Part shown: in pieces, positions 55,526-64,000 of the stretch
Layout: every line of letters starts with the position of its first letter
Numbering within the stretch: position 1 is the first letter of the stretch
Origin: Cytophagales bacterium
GTDB taxonomy: Bacteria; Bacteroidota; Bacteroidia; Cytophagales; Bernardetiaceae
Length of the DNA: 64,000 bases
Reading direction: 5' to 3'
NCBI GenBank assembly: GCA_004293815.1
Contig: RDZD01000015.1
Location: forward strand, 1 to 64,000
Program-made: the position numbers and the translations under genes
The notes under the pieces: generated by a model
What the model saw: the letters and a program-made list of their open reading frames with translations, nothing else
Told to the model about the DNA's origin: nothing
Database searches by the model: none

Positions 55526-56632
55526 ATGAATTATTTATTTGATTATGATTCCCAGAGTCAGTCTATTATGAAGTCTGATACAACTGGTGGTGGACGGACA
55601 GTTTTTGCCAGCAATTGGCGTAATGTTCATGCCATGACTATGCATAACGGTTTTTTGCTCATCGCTGCTGACACAAGCATCTACAGTATGAATCCTCAGG
55701 ATGCTAGCTTTACAACTGTAACACAAAACTGGTCGCTCATTAGAGCCTTAGTTTCTGATGGACAGTTTTTGTATATTTTGGTAGAGAATGCCTCAAATGG
55801 CGGCTGGTATCGCTTCGATGTAGCCAACAAAAAGCATGATCAAATTTATAGAGCCAATATTTTTAATGCAGCTTCAGCTATTTGGGTTTCACAAAGTAGC
55901 CAAGCGGCTGGCCATGGGGCTTCTTCATCATCAGTTTTGCAAGGACAAGCCAGCAAGACCTCCAGCGACGGTTATTATGGATTATCTGAGCGTGTGGGCT
56001 GCTTATGGAACAATAATGCATATTACATGGCTACAATTTTGGCATATTTGGGTAATGAAACCTACGATATTGTTTATGATGATGGTACAAAAAGTAGGAC
56101 CAAGTTTAGCGATATGCTACCGTGTCTGAACGCCAAGTCTATGCAAGTAGGGCAGCCCGTTATGGCTGTTTGGAAGAGCCAAGGTCAGCTGTATGGTGGA
56201 AAAATTGCTGCAATAAATGACGAAACCGCCATTGTGAACTGGGATGATGGAACAGCCGGAACTCCGGTATCATGGCAAGATATCGTTGAGAAACCTTCCA
56301 GCAAATATGGTGTGGGCAAACGCGTGGCATCGCTTTGGTCAGGTTCGGACTACTACATGGCTGTAATCCGAGAAGATTTTGGCAATAAAAAATACCGAAT
56401 ACTCTACGATGACGGAACCAATAGCGAAGCAAACGAGTCTCAATTTTTGCCTCTACTTAAGCCTGAAATGTATAAAGAAGGCATAAAAGTCTTAGCTGTT
56501 TGGCAGTCTAAAGGCAAACTTTATGCAGGTAAAATTCAGGAAGTTTATTCACATGGCGCACTTGTCAAGTGGTATGATGGTTCCGCGCCCTCCGAAGCTC
56601 GTTGGGACTCCATTGTCTTACACCCTGATTAA
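55526..56632 (+). CDS. Protein with four Tudor-like repeats, beside CIS tail genes
   Basis: From the ATG at 55526 (MNYLFDYD) it has 368 residues and no signal peptide. Residues 1-120 look like beta-propeller blades (HAMTMHNGFLLIAADTSIYSM; ALVSDGQFLYILVEN). A Ser-rich linker follows (about 122-148), then four Tudor/agenet-like units at 152-200, 207-256, 262-310 and 317-366. Units 1 and 3 are alike (VGCLWNNNAYYMATI / VASLWSGSDYYMAVI, both ending YDDGT) and so are 2 and 4 (VMAVWKSQGQLYGGKI / VLAVWQSKGKLYAGKI), so a pair was duplicated with a period of exactly 110 residues. It converges on the CIS tube gene. Possible cargo, adaptor or unrelated; unknown. Confidence 0.8.
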   Translation: MNYLFDYDSQSQSIMKSDTTGGGRTVFASNWRNVHAMTMHNGFLLIAADTSIYSMNPQDASFTTVTQNWSLIRALVSDGQFLYILVENASNGGWYRFDVANKKHDQIYRANIFNAASAIWVSQSSQAAGHGASSSSVLQGQASKTSSDGYYGLSERVGCLWNNNAYYMATILAYLGNETYDIVYDDGTKSRTKFSDMLPCLNAKSMQVGQPVMAVWKSQGQLYGGKIAAINDETAIVNWDDGTAGTPVSWQDIVEKPSSKYGVGKRVASLWSGSDYYMAVIREDFGNKKYRILYDDGTNSEANESQFLPLLKPEMYKEGIKVLAVWQSKGKLYAGKIQEVYSHGALVKWYDGSAPSEARWDSIVLHPD

Positions 56633-56659
56633 GAAAGTTTTCGGACTGAACTAAAAGGT

Positions 56660-56724
56660 GTTAAAAAAATTAAACCATCTTGTTTTGTAAAAGCATGCTT
56701 CTACCAAACAAGATGGTTTAATTT
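56660..56724. terminator. Terminator between the Tudor-like gene and the tube/sheath operon
   Basis: A stem of at least 14 bp (AAACCATCTTGTTT at 56672-56685 with AAACAAGATGGTTT at 56706-56719) has a seven-A run on its left, giving a strong T run on the minus strand, and a weaker TTTT on the right. It probably ends both convergent transcripts. Confidence 0.88.
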
Positions 56725-56744
56725 TAAATGCACTACCAACTAAA

Positions 56745-57209
56745 CTAAGCCTCCATGCTAATTTCTAGTCTCTCGTAAGCAATCTCTATAGTCTCTATGG
56801 CCACTTCGTTACCATCAGACTTAAGATCTGTACCCGTGAGCTTAGTAGGGAAAGCATTATGAAGCGTCCAAACCATAGTCGGGGCACCGCTCTCATCCAG
56901 TAGAGAGATAACCACCACTTCACGCTTGATAGTGTTCATGGTAATCGTGCTAAACCAATCCCACATTTGATTGTCGCCCACAAAAATACCTTTCTTCATG
57001 GTAACATTGCCACTCTTTTTGAGACCTGGCATTTTTAGATTTGAGAATTCTGGGCTATTGCCATGACGGTACTCAATGATTTGAGCTTCTACGTCAAGAC
57101 CTGAAACTTCTTGAAACCCTAGTTCGTCGGCCACATCGCCCCATTTAACTTTGAAGTGAAACTTAGGGAGTGGCCATATGGTATTCTGTGCTGAGCCGTC
57201 GTCTGCCAT
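56745..57209 (-). CDS. Contractile injection system inner tube protein (T4 gp19-like)
   Basis: Forms the inner tube that is driven through the target membrane. The 154-residue product has the family signature: LPKFHFKVKWGDVADELGFQEVSGLDVEAQIIEYRHGN, then the strand PGLKKSGNVTMKKGIF and the C-terminal VAIETIEIAYERLEI. Length is typical of Afp1/Pvc1 tubes. It is the last gene of a three-gene minus-strand operon (unknown, sheath, tube) and is 89 bp from the sheath gene. The usual second tube gene and baseplate genes are not next to it. Confidence 0.93.
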   Translation of the reverse strand: MADDGSAQNTIWPLPKFHFKVKWGDVADELGFQEVSGLDVEAQIIEYRHGNSPEFSNLKMPGLKKSGNVTMKKGIFVGDNQMWDWFSTITMNTIKREVVVISLLDESGAPTMVWTLHNAFPTKLTGTDLKSDGNEVAIETIEIAYERLEISMEA

Positions 57210-57297
57210 TGTAGCAAAAAATTTAGAAGGTTATGGATGTGTTTAAAAAAAGATTTGTTTGTTTTTGAGAATTTAGAACCAATAAAACATGCTAGAA

Positions 57298-58824
57298 TTA
57301 AGATTCTTGCATTTTTTGTTGGAAGGTTACCACAATAAATTCTGCTGGTCTAGAAATAGCCACTTTCACAGAAATTCTCATAATGCCGTCCAGTACATCG
57401 TTAGGGGTCATGGTTGAACCTATGCCTACAGCTACTTCAAAGGCTTGATCTGGTGTAGCACCTACCAAACCGCCCTGTTTCCAAAGCTCATTGAGAAAGT
57501 TGTTAAGCATAGACTTGATATTAAGCCATGTACCTGCTGTATTAGGTTCAAAAACGTAGGCTTTGGCCGCGTACTTGATAGACTGTTCAATATAAATCAG
57601 TGTTCGGCGAACGTTAATGTAACGCCAATCTTGGCTGTTGCCATCGAGCGTACGCGCTCCCCAAACAATGACACCCTCGCCAATGAAAGGACGAATGGCA
57701 TTCACAGACTTACCAGTAATGGTTACGTTCAAATCCTCTTGGTCATCGCCAGTAATATTCACCGCTGGTGCTACTACAGAGCTAAGGCTTACGTTGGCAG
57801 GGGCTTTCCAAACACCACGTGCATTGTCCACCATAGAGTAGATACCTACCATTGCTGCGCTTGGCGGCAAGATATTAAGCTGCCCTCTTACTTGGCTCAA
57901 AATAGTTTTCAATGAAGGGCAAACAGCCATAAGCGTTTGATTCAAAGTATTGGCATTTGAATCTTCGTCAGAAATTTGCTTGATAACAGCCTTAATTTCT
58001 TCTGCTTTCTTTACCTCCATTGGCTTGCTTTCATCAGTTAGCAAATCCACCTCCGCGCTCAAAATACTCTCCAATACATCAAGGTTGGCTATGTTGCGGT
58101 AATCAAGCTCGTTGGCTTGAACAATGGTTGTGTGTATCCATGGATAATAACCTGCACCGTAGTTCAAAAAGTTAGCACCCACACCATTTCTGAAGCCTAA
58201 AACTACGTCTTCTTCATCGTAAGAACGCTTATTGAAGCCACTATGTACGTCCAAAACAGCAAAACGATTTTTCATTTTGTCGCCGCAGTGGCTCAACATC
58301 AACTTATAAAGAGAATAACAGTCTTCTGCCTCAAGTAATACCGCCTCTGGAGCCAGCAAAAGAGTAGGTTCTTCTTCTGCAATGAGAATGTTAAGAGCTT
58401 CTTTCATGGGAGTAAACTCAACCACATTGGCAGAACCGTCTGGTTTAGTGTAGTGCCCCACAGAAAGTACATAACAAAGTCCACCGCCATTATCAAAGAA
58501 CAGGCGCATGGCGTTATAAAGCATGAATCTTGTATCAGCTGTTTGCTCTAGCTGATAACGATCCTTGCCCACTTCTAAGTCAAAATCAGCCCCTGTTGTT
58601 GGCTGAATGCTGAACTTAGCGGTGGGGCCACCTCCAAAATACGTGTGGTACTCTGCCAAAGAGGTGATTCTTACAGCTCGGTTGAGTACAGACTTACCAC
58701 CCTTGGAGGCTATTTCTGTGTACCCGATGAACGCGGGCACGGAGGTGGGCAAGCCCACCACTGAATTTGAGAAGGCGTTTTTTTCTTCAATGTAAACGCC
58801 AGGAGTTGCTAATCGCTGCGCCAT
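57298..58824 (-). CDS. Contractile injection system tail sheath protein
   Basis: Forms the contractile outer sheath whose shortening drives the tube. The 508-residue product begins LATPGVYIEEKNAFSNSVVGLPTSVPAFIGYTE, the standard sheath N terminus, and ends with the C-terminal sheath domain (NIKSMLNNFLNELWKQGGLVGATPDQAFEVAVG ... GIMRISVKVAISRPAEFIVVTFQQKM). Between them, GVIVWGARTLDGNSQDWRYINVRRTLIYIEQSIK is the conserved core. It is co-oriented with the tube gene; in eCIS and T6SS-iii clusters two or more sheath genes are common, but only one is present in this window. Confidence 0.95.
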   Translation of the reverse strand: MAQRLATPGVYIEEKNAFSNSVVGLPTSVPAFIGYTEIASKGGKSVLNRAVRITSLAEYHTYFGGGPTAKFSIQPTTGADFDLEVGKDRYQLEQTADTRFMLYNAMRLFFDNGGGLCYVLSVGHYTKPDGSANVVEFTPMKEALNILIAEEEPTLLLAPEAVLLEAEDCYSLYKLMLSHCGDKMKNRFAVLDVHSGFNKRSYDEEDVVLGFRNGVGANFLNYGAGYYPWIHTTIVQANELDYRNIANLDVLESILSAEVDLLTDESKPMEVKKAEEIKAVIKQISDEDSNANTLNQTLMAVCPSLKTILSQVRGQLNILPPSAAMVGIYSMVDNARGVWKAPANVSLSSVVAPAVNITGDDQEDLNVTITGKSVNAIRPFIGEGVIVWGARTLDGNSQDWRYINVRRTLIYIEQSIKYAAKAYVFEPNTAGTWLNIKSMLNNFLNELWKQGGLVGATPDQAFEVAVGIGSTMTPNDVLDGIMRISVKVAISRPAEFIVVTFQQKMQES

Positions 58825-58875
58825 AAAAAAATTTAAGAGGAGGTTTAAATATTTGCCATAATTTTAGGCATTTTT

Positions 58876-59922
58876 TTACACATAAACAAATATTTCAGAG
58901 AAAATTATTGATTTTTTTTCGCGACTGGAAGGTTTGATCGCTTCATAAGATGCAACCGGCAGTCTTTCAAGAACCTTACGAGGGATGCCACCATTCTGAA
59001 GCTTTAAGAGCTGAAAAGCCAAGCTAGAACGTTCTGCCATAGAAAAGCTCTTTTTGGATTCAAAACAATAGGCTTCTTGATTGGCCACTATTCGTTTGTC
59101 TTTAAACTCAAAAACATTGGCCAAATCGCGCTCACCTGTGATATTAAGCTGACTAAAATCTTTGAGGTAGCGTGGAAAAATAAAATATCGCCAAAAGGTA
59201 GATCGGGCATTGAAGCATACCTCATACTGTACAGCCTCCACCTTACCATCTTTAAAAATAGGTTTTGTACCTTCTTCTAGGCTAATATCCAGCCAAGCAA
59301 AGGGAAGAGCTGCGCGGTCAGTCCACACATTCAAAAAATGGCCTTGCTTCTGAGCATCTGCAAACGCCTCATAAACACCTGTTTGCATCATAGGTAAGGA
59401 GGGTGCTTGCACTCCTTCCCATTGAATAGTAGTCTTTTTCTTACTCTGTAAGTTTTCTAATAAAAGCTCGTGTCTGCCGTCAGCATATCTTTGCTGTGAG
59501 AGATTATGGATGTACGGCAATAAATCTTCACTCGCTACTTTTACACTTGGTGTAAGCCGATAAACAGTATCACCCGCTTGCTTTTCTGGGCTAGGCTTTA
59601 GATTATGCCAATAAAGTCCTAAGCCTTTAAACTCTACGGGTAGTTCAGTGAAGTTGAAAAATAAAGGGTTCTTCAAAAAACAAGCGAAGCTTAGCTTAAA
59701 GCTTGGCTCTTCGGCCAAAACAAGTGCCAAAACTTCTTGCCTTTGTGCATTGTAGCGAACATCTAAACCGTTAGAGCGGATTTTGCAAAGCATATCCGCA
59801 CGCTGCATAAAAGCGTGAGTTTGAGGTGTGGGCACAATTATAAAGTCATTGCATTGCTCAGATTGATAAAAACTGTGCTTAATCCTGAAGGAAAATAAAT
59901 CTTTATAGGCAAACTCGAACAT
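58876..59922 (-). CDS. Unknown protein, first gene of the sheath/tube operon
   Basis: From the ATG at 59922 (MFEFAYKDLFSF) it has 348 residues; a TTG at 59946 is upstream of the predicted transcription start and is rejected. No signal peptide and no membrane helix. The sequence is beta-rich with many aromatic residues and shows no motif that I can name (segments: IVPTPQTHAFMQRADML; YWHNLKPSPEKQAGDTVYRLTPSVKV; FNARSTFWRYFIFPRYLKDFSQLNITG). Its operon position, 51 bp upstream of the sheath gene, suggests a structural or assembly role in the CIS, for instance tail terminator or cap; this is inference. Confidence 0.72.
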   Translation of the reverse strand: MFEFAYKDLFSFRIKHSFYQSEQCNDFIIVPTPQTHAFMQRADMLCKIRSNGLDVRYNAQRQEVLALVLAEEPSFKLSFACFLKNPLFFNFTELPVEFKGLGLYWHNLKPSPEKQAGDTVYRLTPSVKVASEDLLPYIHNLSQQRYADGRHELLLENLQSKKKTTIQWEGVQAPSLPMMQTGVYEAFADAQKQGHFLNVWTDRAALPFAWLDISLEEGTKPIFKDGKVEAVQYEVCFNARSTFWRYFIFPRYLKDFSQLNITGERDLANVFEFKDKRIVANQEAYCFESKKSFSMAERSSLAFQLLKLQNGGIPRKVLERLPVASYEAIKPSSREKKSIIFSEIFVYV

Positions 59923-59943
59923 AAAACCAGCGTTAAAAGTGCT

Positions 59944-59951
59944 CAAATATA
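59944..59951 (-). promoter_or_regulatory. Promoter element of the sheath/tube operon
   Basis: TATATTTG on the minus strand, a perfect -7 box; start near 59938, 16 bases before the ATG at 59922. No TTG at the usual distance. Confidence 0.5.
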
Positions 59952-60159
59952 AGCTTTCTATTGAGAATCCTAAATTTTATTTACATTTTTTGTATTCCAA
60001 AAATATTTTCATGATTTTATTCAATACAGTAATTCAAGCTTCTGCCTCTTTTTTTTAGACTTAGATAAAAAAACGCAAGCTTTCATTTTTTATTGAAAGT
60101 TTTAAAACTTTTTTATATCTTGTTGCGTTCTAATACAACCGCTTATTTATGTTACGATT

Positions 60160-61353
60160 ATGAAATTTTCTGAACTCTCTAAGCCTAGTTCTTACACTCT
60201 CTCTTGTGCTCTTGACCAGTTTGTCATGGCAGCTCTACATTTACAGATGGCAGTGGTATGCTGGCAGAGTCCTCAAAAAGCAGGTATTCATGCATTAGCC
60301 TGTATGCCAGAACGCGTGGGTAGTAACTCTGATTTAAGTCAGAAGGATGGTTTTTTACTCTCACCCTTTGCCACGCCGCAGAGTGCAGAATGGTATCCTG
60401 CAGATTTTATGTATGAGGAACAAGGCTTAGGCAGCTGGTCTTTTGATGATTTAGTGGTGGATGAGGCTACAAGAACTCGTTTTGAAGAAGCTATTAACCA
60501 AAAGAGTATAGGAAATTGGCATGGTTTAAACGCCAAAAATCATAATTACTATGCTTCGCGAGAAGAATATGAAGATTTGGTAGCCAAATCTGTAATAGAG
60601 ATAGAGAAACATACATTTTTGAAATGTGTCACGTCACGTGCAGCTTTGCACCCCTTGCCGGTTGGTTTCAACACCATTGAGGCATTTAAAAAGCTAGCTG
60701 CGGCCTATCCGAAGGCATTCGTTTGTTTAGTCAGTAGCCCCAAGCATGGCACTTGGCTTTGTGCCACACCCGAAACTCTCATTTCCACTGATGAGAAGGG
60801 CATTTTCAGAACTATGGCTCTGGCGGGCACACAGGCTAAGAACAACTTTCAGCATGAGAAGGATGTGCCTTGGAAACAAAAAGAGATAGAAGAGCAAGCT
60901 CTTGTAAGTCGTTACATTATCAACTGCTTCAAAAAGATTCGTTTGAGGGAGTTTGAAGAAATAGGCCCAAGAACGCGCTTTGCTGGCAACTTAGCTCATT
61001 TGTGCAGTGAATTTGTGGTGGACATGAATAAAACCAATTTTCAGGAGCTTCCTCGCGTGATGCTGGAACTACTGCACCCCACTTCGGCAGTGTGCGGTAT
61101 GCCCAAGGAAGCTGCTTTAGGCTTTCTCAATCAACACGAAAAACACGATCGTCGTCTCTATTCAGGCTACTTAGGAGCAGTCACTGAGCATAGCACCCAC
61201 CTTTTTGTGATGCTACGCTGTGTACAATTATTGGAGCATGGCCTTATTTTCTATGCTGGTGGCGGCATCGTGGCCGACTCAGATCCTACCAAAGAATGGG
61301 AGGAAACTCTTCATAAGATGAATACACTTCTGTCCGTTTTGGACAAATTTTAG
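60160..61353 (+). CDS. menF: Isochorismate synthase
   Basis: Converts chorismate to isochorismate, the entry to menaquinone synthesis (a siderophore role is less likely without other genes). The 397-residue product has a variable N-terminal half and the chorismate-binding half (about 140-395): KSVIEIEKHTFLKCVTSRAA (catalytic Lys region), ATPETLI, ALAGTQAKN, ELLHPTSAVCGMPK, RRLYSGYLGAV and the Gly-rich FYAGGGIVADSDP. It faces pabB with a gap of only 6 bp between the stops; both use chorismate. The promoter region upstream is A+T-rich and shows no clear -7 box. Confidence 0.92.
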   Translation: MKFSELSKPSSYTLSCALDQFVMAALHLQMAVVCWQSPQKAGIHALACMPERVGSNSDLSQKDGFLLSPFATPQSAEWYPADFMYEEQGLGSWSFDDLVVDEATRTRFEEAINQKSIGNWHGLNAKNHNYYASREEYEDLVAKSVIEIEKHTFLKCVTSRAALHPLPVGFNTIEAFKKLAAAYPKAFVCLVSSPKHGTWLCATPETLISTDEKGIFRTMALAGTQAKNNFQHEKDVPWKQKEIEEQALVSRYIINCFKKIRLREFEEIGPRTRFAGNLAHLCSEFVVDMNKTNFQELPRVMLELLHPTSAVCGMPKEAALGFLNQHEKHDRRLYSGYLGAVTEHSTHLFVMLRCVQLLEHGLIFYAGGGIVADSDPTKEWEETLHKMNTLLSVLDKF

Positions 61354-61359
61354 CACAAT

Positions 61360-62643
61360 CTATGGTTTGATACCTGCCAGCAACTCTAAAAGTGGTTTTA
61401 TTTTTAGCTTGCATTCCTCGTATTCTGCCTGAGCTTCCGCATCGTAGGTGAGTGCGCTACCCGCCTGCGCATAAAGATAGCTCTGATTTTGGTTATAAAA
61501 CACCGAGCGGATAAGGACACTAAAGTCAAAATCAGCATCAGGTGTTACATAGCCTATTGCACCAGAATAAATACCTCTAGCCTGATGTTCGTAAGTATCT
61601 ATGAGTTCCATAGCGCGGATCTTTGGCGCACCCGTCATACTCCCCATAGGAAAAGCCATGCGCAGCGCATCTGTAAACCGCATATTAGGCAAAAGCTGAG
61701 ACGTAACTGTAGAAATCATTTGATTGATGTTTGTAAAAGCATAAATGCCAAAAAGCTCTTCTACTTTCGTAGAGCCTATCTCGGAGCATCTGGCCAAATC
61801 ATTTCGCACTAAATCCACAATCATCATATTTTCAGCGCGTTCTTTTTCGCTATTGCGCAGAATAGCCTGCAAGTCTGCGTTTTCTTTGGGATCTAAGCTT
61901 TTACGGATAGTCCCTTTTATAGGCTGTGAAATGAGTTTTTGAGCTATTTTTTTCAAAAATCTTTCGGGTGAGGCACTCACAATCTCCCATTCACCGAGCT
62001 TGGCTAAGCAGCCGAAAGGCATAGGATAAGCCGCCTGCAAAGCCTCAAAGAATGCCATTGCATCAAAATCGGCTATAGAGGCTTCGTAAGGCAAGCAATA
62101 ATTCACTTCGTAAATATCTCCTTCAAAGATGTGTTGCCTAAAGCTCTTAAATACATCAAAATAGGTAGGTTTGGTAACCAGCTCTTTCAAATGCACTGGC
62201 TTTGGCACGGGCTTGGGTGTTATCCGCTGTTCTAAGATGCTTTTCCAAAGTTTGTCTATGGGTTCTTGGGCAGATATTTTGATTTTAGATTCATCATCCT
62301 CCCATTCTATGAGAACAGACGGTCTAAAAAATACCAAAGCGGGTTCTTTTAAGGTATGAAGAAAACGCGTGGCAATGTTTTCCACATCATGTCTCATCTC
62401 ATAGCTCAAAAAGCCAAATAGCCAACCAGGCTTAGCGTTCCAAAACTCCCATAACTTATCAAATCCCCCCACAGGTTCTGAAACAAGACTGTCCTTCCCC
62501 ACGGCTAGCATTTTTTTAAAGCCGCCATAAGGATAATTCATAGTAATAGGATTGAGAAAACAGTGATGAGGCCATAGTCTAGCCCAAGCCAATAGTTGAG
62601 GCAAAAGAGCTTTATCCCAGTGTATGCTTTGGGTATACTTCAT
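61360..62643 (-). CDS. pabB: Aminodeoxychorismate synthase component I
   Basis: Uses ammonia from PabA to aminate chorismate, on the way to p-aminobenzoate and folate. From the ATG at 62643 (MKYTQSIHWD) it has 427 residues. The motif PIKGTIRK has Lys where anthranilate synthase TrpE has Ala; this lysine forms the covalent intermediate in PabB, so the assignment is specific. Other conserved parts are YEVNYCLPYEA, VSASPERFL, ENMMIVDLVRNDLAR and AFPMGSMTGAPKIRAMELID. It follows obg by 21 bp and probably belongs to its operon. Confidence 0.93.
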   Translation of the reverse strand: MKYTQSIHWDKALLPQLLAWARLWPHHCFLNPITMNYPYGGFKKMLAVGKDSLVSEPVGGFDKLWEFWNAKPGWLFGFLSYEMRHDVENIATRFLHTLKEPALVFFRPSVLIEWEDDESKIKISAQEPIDKLWKSILEQRITPKPVPKPVHLKELVTKPTYFDVFKSFRQHIFEGDIYEVNYCLPYEASIADFDAMAFFEALQAAYPMPFGCLAKLGEWEIVSASPERFLKKIAQKLISQPIKGTIRKSLDPKENADLQAILRNSEKERAENMMIVDLVRNDLARCSEIGSTKVEELFGIYAFTNINQMISTVTSQLLPNMRFTDALRMAFPMGSMTGAPKIRAMELIDTYEHQARGIYSGAIGYVTPDADFDFSVLIRSVFYNQNQSYLYAQAGSALTYDAEAQAEYEECKLKIKPLLELLAGIKP

Positions 62644-62664
62644 AAGCAAATCAGAAGAGTTGGC

Positions 62665-63666
62665 TTATTCGTTGGCTATTTGGATAGTTTGCCATATAAG
62701 ATTCTTAAGCTCCGTAATGCCTTGGCCTGTTGCGGCAGAGAAAAACACAGGTTTGAGGCGTTTGGGAAGTTCTTCCAAAATGAGCTGTTGCAGTTCTTTA
62801 TCAATCAAATCAGATTTTGAAATGGCAAAGATATGTTTCTTGTGCATCAATTCTGGATTGTAAGCGTTCAGTTCGTTCAGAAGAATCTTGTATTGCTCAT
62901 AAACGTTGCTGGCATCGGCTGGCACTAAGAAAAGCAGAATAGAGTTGCGTTCAATATGCCTCAGGAATCGCAAACCAAGCCCTCGCCCTTCGGCTGCTCC
63001 TTCTATGATCCCAGGAATATCGGCCATCACAAAGGACTGATAATCTTGGTACTGTACCACCCCTAAGTTAGGTACAAGAGTTGTAAAAGCATAGTCAGCA
63101 ATTTCTGGCCTAGCGGCAGACACCGCAGAAAGTAAGGTAGATTTGCCAGCATTAGGAAAGCCTACAAGACCCACGTCTGCCAGTAACTTTAACTCCAAAA
63201 TAATCCATTTTTCAATAGAAGGCTCGCCTGGCTGCGCATATATAGGTGCCTGATTGGTAGAAGTTTTAAAGTTCGTGTTTCCTAATCCACCTCTGCCGCC
63301 TTTCAAAAGGATTTTTTCCTCTCCGTCTTCTAGAATTTCCAGCAATACTTCGCCTGTTTCAGCATCTTTAGCCAAAGTCCCTATAGGCACGTCCAGAATC
63401 ACATCGTGGCCTTGCTTGCCTTTTTTATTGGCTCCTGCGCCTTTTTCACCATCTTCGGCAAATACGTGTTTACGGTATTTAAGGTGTATCAGTGTCCATC
63501 TGTTACGCGAGCCGCGCAGGATGATATGCCCACCATTACCCCCATCACCCCCATCTGGCCCCCCCTGAGGCACAAATTTGGCACGCATAAAATGCGATGA
63601 GCCAGCACCGCCCTTACCAGAACGGCACATGATTTTGACATAGTCTATAAAATTGGGGGAGTCCAT
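62665..63666 (-). CDS. obg: GTPase Obg
   Basis: Essential ribosome-associated GTPase that couples 50S assembly and stress signalling. The 333-residue product has the glycine-rich Obg fold (about 1-158, [39 protein letters not shown]) and the G domain (about 160-333) with G1 [12 protein letters not shown]2 [12 protein letters not shown]3 DIPGIIEGA and G4 SKSD. There is no C-terminal extension, as in other Bacteroidota. The ATG at 63666 is the only sensible start. Confidence 0.97.
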   Translation of the reverse strand: MDSPNFIDYVKIMCRSGKGGAGSSHFMRAKFVPQGGPDGGDGGNGGHIILRGSRNRWTLIHLKYRKHVFAEDGEKGAGANKKGKQGHDVILDVPIGTLAKDAETGEVLLEILEDGEEKILLKGGRGGLGNTNFKTSTNQAPIYAQPGEPSIEKWIILELKLLADVGLVGFPNAGKSTLLSAVSAARPEIADYAFTTLVPNLGVVQYQDYQSFVMADIPGIIEGAAEGRGLGLRFLRHIERNSILLFLVPADASNVYEQYKILLNELNAYNPELMHKKHIFAISKSDLIDKELQQLILEELPKRLKPVFFSAATGQGITELKNLIWQTIQIANE

Positions 63667-63687
63667 AATTATGTTTTTTTAAGTCTG

Positions 63688-63719
63688 CGAAGGTAGCGTT
63701 TTTTTCTCTATAAAAACAA
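63688..63719 (-). promoter_or_regulatory. Possible obg promoter
   Basis: Minus-strand TTG (63719-63717), 21-base spacer, TACCTTCG (63695-63688), one mismatch from TAnnTTTG. The start near 63682 gives a leader of about 16 bases. Confidence 0.4.
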
Positions 63720-63954
63720 CTTGGAAATGTAAAATTGTCAATTCAGCTTTCTACAACAGAGTTCTGCTAGCTCATCTCTGTCAATGAATTATGCTTTTGT
63801 TTTGTGGCGCACGAGCAAGAGATTCTACAAAAACAATTAACCTATACCGCTGTTAATCAAACACATGAAAGTCATCTCTAAAGCCAAAGAATGATTTTAA
63901 TCTTAAAGTATGCAGCAAAAATACTGTTACTTTTATAATTATCTTGCTAAAATC

Positions 63955-63990
63955 AAAAAACGAAAAAGCTTAGCTTTTTCGTTTTTTTTG
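63955..63990. terminator. Strong terminator at the window edge
   Basis: A perfect 15-bp stem (63955-63969 with 63973-63987), 3-nt loop, with A and T runs; can act in both directions. The gene it terminates on the plus or minus strand is not visible here. Confidence 0.85.
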
Positions 63991-64000
63991 TTTTTCTACA

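Larger units (their letters stand above)
63667..64000. other. Region upstream of obg to the end of the window
   Basis: About 330 bp with no gene. It contains a likely obg promoter near 63688-63719 and a strong terminator at 63955-63990 that probably belongs to a gene outside the window. Confidence 0.5.

Overview
The window looks like chromosomal DNA of a gliding Bacteroidota bacterium, most likely of the order Cytophagales. The evidence is a GldH-type gliding lipoprotein, a PorP/SprF-type protein, a carboxypeptidase ending in a type IX secretion sorting domain, a general lack of Shine-Dalgarno sites, and many copies of the Bacteroidota promoter (TTG, about 19-22 bases, TAnnTTTG). Base composition is moderate (about 40% G+C by eye), with a few patches that are clearly richer in A+T. 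I could not fix genus or species from the sequence alone.

Layout. 1-6.7 kb: exported superoxide dismutase, tRNA/ribosome maturation genes (trmN6, rimM), gldH, a methyltransferase and pyrD. 6.7-16.2 kb: YceI protein, ahcY, a very A+T-rich glycosyltransferase-like membrane protein, NUDIX hydrolase, OmpA-like protein, guaB and a C-terminal processing protease. 16.6-23.5 kb: rseP-rsmA, a two-gene anti-sigma partner-switch module (STAS and HATPase), and a run capA / SCO1 / truA / SurA-like lipoprotein. 23.5-31.7 kb: a Lys1/alanine-dehydrogenase-like enzyme, the secreted M14 carboxypeptidase, an acetyltransferase, a polytopic membrane protein, a 55-codon DUF5908-type minigene and yidC. 31.9-38.4 kb: a LysM contractile-injection protein, a DarTG DNA ADP-ribosylation toxin-antitoxin pair, folD, a universal stress protein, a probable small RNA, a MuF-C-like protein and an outer-membrane protein. 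38.6-51 kb: TlpA-like thioredoxin, PorP/SprF, a TerB-like protein, a zinc-ribbon protein, a FemAB-like transferase, a nucleotide-sugar epimerase, a SPOR-like protein, hisB, a sodium:solute symporter and tRNA-Arg(ACG). 51-64 kb: glycosyltransferase family 9, pnp, a four-repeat Tudor-like protein, the tail tube/sheath operon of a contractile injection system (CIS), isochorismate synthase, pabB and obg.

How it fits together. Most genes are housekeeping. Three threads stand out. First, parts of an extracellular or type-VI-like CIS (tube, sheath, a co-operonic unknown, LysM tube-initiator and a DUF5908 minigene) are scattered through 30 kb instead of forming one cluster, and a protein with a duplicated pair of Tudor-like domains faces the tube gene. 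That combination is my best candidate for an undescribed system. Second, there is a DarTG defence module of lower G+C content, with a possible gene stub at its edge. Third, there are non-coding signals: an 80-bp dispersed intergenic repeat present twice in opposite orientation, and a roughly 70-nt putative RNA with its own promoter and terminator. No insertion sequence, CRISPR array, rRNA or origin was seen.
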